This document shows, piece after piece, positions 59,195-64,000 of a stretch of DNA of 64,000 nucleotides. Each line of letters opens with the position of its first letter. The stretch's first letter is position 1. The notes beneath the pieces were generated by a model. It saw only the letters and a list, made by a program, of their open reading frames with translations, ran no database searches and had not been told where the DNA came from. A program made the position numbers and the translations under genes. Source of the stretch: Mycolicibacterium anyangense (GTDB lineage Bacteria > Actinomycetota > Actinomycetes > Mycobacteriales > Mycobacteriaceae); contig NZ_AP022620.1 of the NCBI RefSeq assembly GCF_010731855.1, forward strand, positions 4,030,001 to 4,094,000, written 5' to 3'.

Positions 59195-59809
59195 TCACGC
59201 CCGTTGATAACCCGATATGAGATGTCTCAGGCCCGCGCTGAAGCGTTGGTCGGCACTGGTTGCAAAGAGGCGGCTCCCCGCGTGCGCGAGGTTGGGGAAT
59301 TCCGCGGTGGCGATCCGACCCTCCATGCTCTGCCAGGCTCGATGAAGCGCCTGACTAGTGCCCGGCAGCGAGGCGCCGAGGGTGTATTGGGAGAAGGCAA
59401 CAAAGGCCTCCACTGCGGTTTCATCGTCGAAGCCGGCGATGCTAAGGGCTGCGATGCCGTGCTCCGCATGCCGAAGGGTCTGATCCGTTGCGATTGGTCG
59501 AGTGGCCAAGATCTCGGCGACTGCCGGATGCTGGAGGAGCGCTTGGCGAAAGGCAGTGAAGAATTCCAGGATGGCGTCCTGCCAGGCGATGCCGGACCGG
59601 ACCGGCCTGAGCGCGCCGAGTACCTCATCGGCGACGAGCAGGATCAGGGCATCCTTGTTGTCGACGTGCCGGTACACCGCCATCGGGGCGCAGTGCAGTC
59701 GCTGCGCCAGAGCGCGCATGGTCAACGATCCGAGGCCATTCGAATCGGCGAGGTCCAGTGCCACAGCGACGATTTCACTGCGGGTGAGTTCCAGCGCACG
59801 AGGTGCCAT
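59195..59809 (-). CDS. TetR-family transcriptional regulator
   Basis: A 204-residue repressor. The N-terminal helix-turn-helix reads LTRSEIVAVALDLADSNGLGSLTMRALAQRLHCAPMAVYRHVDNKDALILLVADEVLG, and a helical ligand-binding domain follows. ATG at 59807-59809 is used; a start 15 codons upstream would place the operator inside the gene. It is divergent from a membrane-protein gene across an 87-base gap containing a perfect inverted repeat. Confidence 0.92.
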   Translation of the reverse strand: MAPRALELTRSEIVAVALDLADSNGLGSLTMRALAQRLHCAPMAVYRHVDNKDALILLVADEVLGALRPVRSGIAWQDAILEFFTAFRQALLQHPAVAEILATRPIATDQTLRHAEHGIAALSIAGFDDETAVEAFVAFSQYTLGASLPGTSQALHRAWQSMEGRIATAEFPNLAHAGSRLFATSADQRFSAGLRHLISGYQRA

Positions 59810-59836
59810 CAAAACAGCGTAGTGGCACCGTCGGGT

Positions 59837-59875
59837 GGTGTACTTTGTACGCACGCTCGGTGTACAAAGTACACC
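59837..59875. promoter_or_regulatory. Perfect inverted repeat, TetR operator candidate
   Basis: GGTGTACTTTGTAC (59837-59850) and GTACAAAGTACACC (59862-59875) are exact reverse complements, 14 bases each with an 11-base spacer. It sits between the TetR start (59809) and the membrane-protein start (59897), positioned to control both. Confidence 0.8.
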
Positions 59876-59896
59876 GACCTATATGAGGAGATTCGC

Positions 59897-60688
59897 ATGC
59901 CCACTGCGCCGCACTACGGAATTTCATGGGACGTGCAGTTCACTGCGATCGTGGTGTGCGCTGTGCTTGCGGCGGCCTCGCTGGCCTATTGCGTCGTGCG
60001 CACCCGACGCGACCGTTCACCGCTTCCGCTCTATCTGTTTGCCGCCGGGGCTTTGACGGTGTTCTTCGAACCGTATCCGGATCTGCTCGGTGCGGCGGTC
60101 TTTCCGGAGGTCGACCAGGTTCCGTGGATCAGTACTTTCGGACGCATGATCCCGATGTATATCGGACTCACCTACATGTTCTACTGGGCGCCCGCGTGGT
60201 TGGCCATCCTCCCGCAATTTCAACGCGGACTCTCTACACGCCGCTTCTGGACAATCTGTGCAACGATGCTCGCCGCAACGTGCGCCATCGAGCTTGTGCC
60301 ACTGCACTTCGGACTCTGGACGTACTACGGTGAGCAGCCTTTCCGGGTCGGTGGGTTTCCATTGTGGTGGGCCTTCATCAACGGACACAGTTTCATCGCC
60401 AGCGCAGTGATCCTTGTGCTGCTGTTGCGCGTCCTGCCCAAGAACCGCCAGTTTCTGATCATTCCCGTGATGCCGGCCGTGGTGCTTGGGACACATACGG
60501 CCGGGGCCATGGTCGGCTTCTCCACCGTGAGTTCGACCTCGAACAGCACCATCACTACGGCGGGCACCCTGGGGGCCATGGCCTTCACAGTCCTGCTGTG
60601 CTGGATCTACTCCCTATTCCTTTGCGCCAAACCCGAACTGGAGCCGCACCCGAACTCAACGACGTCGGCGTCGAGTTCGGTCCGGTAA
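59897..60688 (+). CDS. Polytopic membrane protein of unknown function
   Basis: A 263-residue protein from ATG 59897, which is preceded by GAGGAG. About seven hydrophobic segments are seen, among them FTAIVVCAVLAAASLAYCVV, IPMYIGLTYMFYWAPAWLAIL, HSFIASAVILVLLLRVL and AMAFTVLLCWIYSLFLCA. Conserved-looking polar residues include FEPYPDLLGAAVFPEVDQVPW and HFGLWTYYGEQPFRVGGFPLWW. I do not recognise the family. Likely de-repressed by the ligand of the divergent TetR protein. A longer in-frame start would cross the TetR gene. Confidence 0.8.
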   Translation: MPTAPHYGISWDVQFTAIVVCAVLAAASLAYCVVRTRRDRSPLPLYLFAAGALTVFFEPYPDLLGAAVFPEVDQVPWISTFGRMIPMYIGLTYMFYWAPAWLAILPQFQRGLSTRRFWTICATMLAATCAIELVPLHFGLWTYYGEQPFRVGGFPLWWAFINGHSFIASAVILVLLLRVLPKNRQFLIIPVMPAVVLGTHTAGAMVGFSTVSSTSNSTITTAGTLGAMAFTVLLCWIYSLFLCAKPELEPHPNSTTSASSSVR

Positions 60689-60954
60689 CCTCGACCACGT
60701 CGGCTCCGACCGCTGCATCAAAGTAGGGCCAGCGAATTCCCTGACGCAGCTCGTTCGAGCGCCACCAGTGGTCGCCGATGCGAGAGGTGGACCGATCACT
60801 GCGCGATGACGGTGTGCCAGAGCTAAGCGGCGCTGAGAGCATCGGAACGCCGTTGGGGTCAGAATGCGCGGCGGACAACAGTTCTGGATTGCGTGCGCCG
60901 ACGGCGCAGATACCAGTCCGGCCGACACGAGGGGGCCTGACGCCGGGCGACCGC
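60689..60954. other. Non-coding stretch before the ATPase remnant
   Basis: Between the membrane-protein gene and the decayed ATPase fragment I see no supported gene or structured element; short frames on both strands lack homology. Confidence 0.4.
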
Positions 60955-61152
60955 CTTGCACTTGGGCAGACCCGGGGTGGCCTGGATCTGCGGCGGCACA
61001 CCTTCGATCTCTTCCGCACCACCGGCTCGTCGGAGGATCAGCGTCTTCAGTAACACCGATTTGCCGGTACCCGACAGGCCCAGCAGCACGCCGACCTCGC
61101 CCGCCGGAAGATCGAAGGTGACGTCCTCCCAGGTCTTCTGCCCACTAAACGA
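60955..61152 (-). pseudogene. Remnant of an Mce-type (Mkl/MlaF-like) ABC ATPase gene
   Basis: Minus-strand frame with SFSGQKTWEDVTFDLPAGEVGVLLGLSGTGKSVLLKTLI, the N-terminal region and Walker A of the ATPase that energises Mce lipid importers. Immediately after, the sequence jumps to EEIEGVPPQIQATPGLPK, which reads like a C-terminal tail. The signature motif, Walker B and most of the 330-360-residue protein are missing. This looks like an internally deleted gene. It lies directly downstream of an SDR gene on the same strand. Confidence 0.65.
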
Positions 61153-61162
61153 TTCGTCAGGC

Positions 61163-61924
61163 CTACGTCGGCTGCATTCTGATGGCCCCGTCGAGGCGGA
61201 TGACCTCACCGTTGAGCATGGGATTGTCGACGATGTGGGCGACGAGGGCGGCATACTCCGATGGCCGGCCCAAGCGAGACGGGTGGGGCACCTGACGTCC
61301 GAGGGACGTCTGTGCGTCGGGAGGCAATCCAGCCATCATCGGAGTCTCGAATGCGCCCGGGGCGATCGATACCACTCTGATGAGGTGGCGCGCGAACTCC
61401 CGCGCCAGCGGAAGTGTCATGGCCGCTACCGCGCCCTTCGACGCGGAGTAGGCCGGCTGCCCGATCTGTCCGTCGAACGCGGCAACAGATGACGTGTTGA
61501 CGATGACGCCTCGTTCTCCGTCGACCGGTTCGGTCTGAGCCATCCTTTGCGCGGCGAGCCTGATCACGTTGAACGTGCCCGAGAGGTTGATCCGGACGAC
61601 TCGATCGAAGTCCGTCTGGGCGAGAACGCCTCCCCTGCCGAGTACCTTGCCGGGAGTCGCCACACCGGCACAGTTGACTAGCAATCGGATTGGACCTTGT
61701 CCGGCCGCAAGTTCGATCGCCTTACTCACCTGTTGTTCGGAGGTGACATCAACGCCGATGAACGTCGCTCCATGTCCGAGGTCTTTTGCCGCCTGCTCAC
61801 CATGGGCACCGGGCAGATCAAGGATAACGACCTCGGCACCCTTGTCCCTTATGGTCTGCGCCGTCGCGCGTCCGAGGCCAGACGCTCCACCTGTGACGAG
61901 TGCCACTGCACCTGCGAGATCCAT
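61163..61924 (-). CDS. SDR dehydrogenase (3-hydroxyacyl-CoA dehydrogenase type 2-like)
   Basis: A 253-residue short-chain dehydrogenase. The NAD-binding motif is [16 protein letters not shown] and the NAG region [12 protein letters not shown]. The catalytic Ser is in [34 protein letters not shown], with YSASK, and the C-terminal segment is [12 protein letters not shown]. The overall pattern, including DLP after the second strand and [10 protein letters not shown], resembles HSD17B10-type 3-hydroxyacyl-CoA dehydrogenases. Substrate is inferred only from family resemblance and the acyl-CoA dehydrogenase nearby. Confidence 0.88.
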   Translation of the reverse strand: MDLAGAVALVTGGASGLGRATAQTIRDKGAEVVILDLPGAHGEQAAKDLGHGATFIGVDVTSEQQVSKAIELAAGQGPIRLLVNCAGVATPGKVLGRGGVLAQTDFDRVVRINLSGTFNVIRLAAQRMAQTEPVDGERGVIVNTSSVAAFDGQIGQPAYSASKGAVAAMTLPLAREFARHLIRVVSIAPGAFETPMMAGLPPDAQTSLGRQVPHPSRLGRPSEYAALVAHIVDNPMLNGEVIRLDGAIRMQPT

Positions 61925-62363
61925 ATTTCTCCTTCACATCTGAGATCGAGCGTGGGCGAAGACACCGTGTACAACGAATCGTGGCCACCCGATCGGGGGA
62001 CATCGCCGTCGAGTTGCAGGGACCAACTCGACCCGTCCTGCCGTCCCGGCTGGTCTACCGAGGTCGTCAGGAATCCCGACAGTGATTCCCCGTGCTGAAT
62101 GCGATCAGGATGGGACGCCTCGAGAGCGCCAACTGCCCGCACTACGAAGCGCCCACGCAAAAACAATCTCCGTTTGGCTGAACCTATGAGCGCGGTCGCA
62201 GCTTTGTCAAGCCTCGCTGTAGTGCTAACGACCATTTCACAAGTGCTTTGCGGATGTAGCGGATGTAGCTGCTGATTGGCACCCGATGTGATGGGGACGC
62301 ATAAACACGACAGCGATTGGTAGAGCTTGTCGATTGCTGGCCGTACCGGAGGGGCGCGGATCC
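61925..62363. other. Intergenic stretch between the two SDR genes
   Basis: 439 bases without a supported gene. A minus-strand frame covers much of it but has no homology I recognise. A tandem nine-base repeat GCGGATGTA occurs twice near 62249-62267. The promoter of the downstream minus-strand SDR gene (61924) must lie at its left end. Confidence 0.4.
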
Positions 62364-63143
62364 TTAACGACCCGGCTCAGCACCGACGGTGAGGAGCTCT
62401 CCACCGTCGATGGGGACAGTCACTCCGGTCATGTAGGCCGCGCGATCGGAGGCCAGGAAAGTCACCAGATCGGCTACCTCTCGGTCGGTACCGACACGGC
62501 GGAGTGGATTTACGTCGAGCTCGTGCTTCTCGGTCCAGCGAAGAATGGGCTCGACCATGGCGGTCTGGATCTTTCCCGGCGCGACACCGAGGACGCGAAT
62601 GCCCTCCCGTGCCCACTCGAGTGCCAGGACGCGGGTCAGCGTGACCAGCGCCGACTTGCTGACGTTGTACGTCGCGAGACCACGCGAGGGGAAGAACGCT
62701 GCGGTACTCGCGTTGTTGATGATCACGCCACCGGACGTCATCAGCTCCCGCGCTCTGCACGCCAGGTACCACGGCGTCGACAGATTTACCTGAAGCGTCT
62801 CGTCCCACTGCTGCCAGGACACGTTCTCAGCGCGCGTTGCCGCAGGCAGCACGCCCGCGTTGTTCACGAGCACGTCGAGACCACCGAACTCCTCGCGTAC
62901 TCGATCCATCAAAGCGCTCAGATCGTCACGGTTGGTCATGTCCGCAGTCACCGCGATAGCGCGAGAACCTCGACCTCCCAGCTCGGCGGCGATGCGAGCG
63001 ATCTCCGCGCCGCTGCGTGCAGCCAGAATGATCGCGGCACCGCGATCCGCGAAACTGCGAACGATCGCCTCTCCGATTCCTCGGCTAGCGCCCGTCACCA
63101 GCACGGTTCGCCCTTGAAAGTCCAGGCTCGGCGATCCTGTCAT
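62364..63143 (-). CDS. Short-chain dehydrogenase/reductase (FabG-like)
   Basis: A 259-residue classical SDR. VLVTGASRGIGEAIVRSFADRGAAII is the cofactor site, VLVNNAGVLPA the NNAG motif, and NNASTAAFFPSRGLATYNVSKSALVTLTR holds the catalytic Ser and YxxxK. VAPGKIQTAM and the C-terminal MTGVTVPIDGGELL follow. ATG at 63141-63143 is preceded by GGGAGAG. Divergent from an acyl-CoA dehydrogenase gene, suggesting a shared pathway. Substrate unknown. Confidence 0.9.
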   Translation of the reverse strand: MTGSPSLDFQGRTVLVTGASRGIGEAIVRSFADRGAAIILAARSGAEIARIAAELGGRGSRAIAVTADMTNRDDLSALMDRVREEFGGLDVLVNNAGVLPAATRAENVSWQQWDETLQVNLSTPWYLACRARELMTSGGVIINNASTAAFFPSRGLATYNVSKSALVTLTRVLALEWAREGIRVLGVAPGKIQTAMVEPILRWTEKHELDVNPLRRVGTDREVADLVTFLASDRAAYMTGVTVPIDGGELLTVGAEPGR

Positions 63144-63189
63144 CACACTCTCCCGATCTCGCAGTTGACTTGGACACCCTAAATCAAAC

Positions 63190-63199
63190 ACCATATGGT
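63190..63199. promoter_or_regulatory. Palindrome in the SDR/acyl-CoA dehydrogenase divergent promoter
   Basis: ACCATATGGT is a perfect ten-base palindrome. With one unpaired base it extends to AAACaCCATATGGTTT. It sits midway between the divergent start codons at 63143 and 63228, a typical repressor position. The cognate regulator is not in the window. Confidence 0.5.
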
Positions 63200-63227
63200 T
63201 TAGACTGCCGCAAACAGGGAGGCTTTG

Positions 63228-64000
63228 ATGAGTTACATGCCCGGCGAAGACGCCGAGGAGCTGCGTGCGATCGTCAGAGACTTCCTCTCGAAGCGCTCGT
63301 CGGAGGCCGACGTTCGTCTTGCCATGGACACACCGGAAGGCTACGACGCACAGGTATGGGCGCAGGCGGCAACCGAGCTCGGCCTGCAGGGATTGGCGAT
63401 CCCTGAGGAACTCGGTGGAAGTGGGGCCACCCCAATCGAATTGGGTGTCGTATTCGAGGAGATGGGACGTGCGCTGTACAGCGGGCCGTTCCTGTCGACC
63501 GTCGGACTAGCCGCCTCCGCGCTCACGCAGATCGCAGACGAGTCGATCGTCCGACGGGCACTCGCGGGCATCGCCGCCGGCGACACACTCGCGACGGTCA
63601 CCTGGGCCACGCCGCAGAGTGCGCTCAACTTGATGCGCGCGAAAGAAGAACAACAACGTTGGACCGTCTCAGGGGTCGCCGATACGGTTCTGGACGGCGG
63701 TATCGCATCGACGGTCCTCGTGTTCGCGCAGACATTCGACGGCCTGGAACTGCTCGCAGTAACACCCGATTCATCCGTCCGACGCGAGCAACTCGTCTCG
63801 ATGGACAGCACTCGCAGGCTCGCGACGCTGACATTCGACGACAGTCCGGCCATCTCGCTCGCGAAGGGCGACGAGGCGGACCGCGTGCGCCGACACACCG
63901 CCGACCTCGCCGCCCTGTATCTCGCGGCAGAACAACTCGGTGGAGCGTCGTTCGTGCTCGAATCCGCCGTGAACTACGCGCAAACCCGCGTCCAGTTCGG
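63228..64000 (+). CDS. Acyl-CoA dehydrogenase (3' end beyond window)
   Basis: FAD-dependent acyl-CoA dehydrogenase; the first 257 residues are visible. ATG at 63228 follows AGGGAGG. The N-terminal helical domain (EDAEELRAIVRDFLSKRSSE) leads to LGLQGLAIPEELGGSGATPIELGVVFEEMGRALYSGPFLSTVGLA. The middle beta-domain (TVSGVADTVLDGGIASTVLVFA) and the start of the C-terminal helices (LGGASFVLESAVNYAQTRVQFG) follow. QTRVQFG is the usual family signature at the C-terminal domain entrance. The catalytic base is not reached. The form resembles subunits of steroid/bile-acid side-chain dehydrogenases, but that is only a suggestion. Confidence 0.92.
   Translation, partial: MSYMPGEDAEELRAIVRDFLSKRSSEADVRLAMDTPEGYDAQVWAQAATELGLQGLAIPEELGGSGATPIELGVVFEEMGRALYSGPFLSTVGLAASALTQIADESIVRRALAGIAAGDTLATVTWATPQSALNLMRAKEEQQRWTVSGVADTVLDGGIASTVLVFAQTFDGLELLAVTPDSSVRREQLVSMDSTRRLATLTFDDSPAISLAKGDEADRVRRHTADLAALYLAAEQLGGASFVLESAVNYAQTRVQF

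Noticed and set aside
61849..62235. Minus-strand frame of 128 residues between the SDR genes
   Set aside because: It runs into the 5' end of the SDR gene at 61924 in a different frame, has no homology and no clear ribosome-binding site.

Overview
The window is a high-GC actinobacterial chromosome segment around the replication origin. Gene content and order match the mycobacterial oriC neighbourhood. Running from the left, the order is gnd, dnaN, oriC and dnaA, then the rpmH to parB block. After that come the cwlM-trxA-trxB-sigM-murJ block, mutT4 and pcnA, and finally a block running from leuS through ino1 and ponA1 to rpsF-ssb-rpsR-rplI-dnaB. The gnd-dnaN neighbourhood, the junction of the pcnA block with the leuS-dnaB block, and a glucosylglycerate hydrolase point to a fast-growing Mycolicibacterium. 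The genus is inferred from recalled synteny, not from a database search.

Layout. 1-4320: gnd (partial), dnaN, an origin with DnaA boxes, dnaA, and a second DnaA-box cluster in the dnaA/rpmH divergent region. 4321-9451: the forward operon rpmH-rnpA-yidD-yidC-khpB-rsmG-parA-parB, which carries two perfect 16-bp parS sites, one containing the rsmG start codon. 9680-22567: an acetyltransferase-fold gene, the reverse operon mutT4-DUF6049-murJ-sigM-anti-sigma with downstream trxB-trxA and cwlM, and forward pcnA. 22574-33833: an EF-hand-like repeat protein, a DinB-fold protein, transporters, YqgE, an LpqN/Mtc28-like protein, leuS, an SDR, the glucosylglycerate hydrolase and a MarR regulator. 33897-43525: an amino-acid ABC system with a fused binding protein and permease, a GntR/P450 pair, an F420-type oxidoreductase, an alpha/beta hydrolase, ino1, PadR, DUF1707 and DUF5318. 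43518-53160: ponA1, a GT87-like mannosyltransferase, a DJ-1/PfpI protein, the small ribosomal/ssb operon, and dnaB interrupted by a 416-residue intein.

From 53161 to the end the sequence is accessory in character. It holds a frameshifted SHOCT gene, a DUF732 secreted protein, an AIM24 protein, a gene-poor stretch, and a divergent Lrp/AsnC regulator with a pyruvate-dehydrogenase-E1-like enzyme. It also holds a TetR/membrane-protein pair around a perfect 14-bp inverted repeat, a remnant of an Mce-type ATPase gene, two SDR dehydrogenases, and the start of an acyl-CoA dehydrogenase. The last set looks like part of a catabolic cluster continuing past the right edge.

The strongest item for follow-up is the DnaB intein. 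It sits in the P-loop, starts with Ala rather than Cys or Ser, shows the Trp/Cys/Thr signature of class 3 inteins, and keeps a homing-endonuclease domain with an inserted cysteine cluster. No CRISPR array, rRNA, tRNA, prophage or intact insertion sequence was seen.
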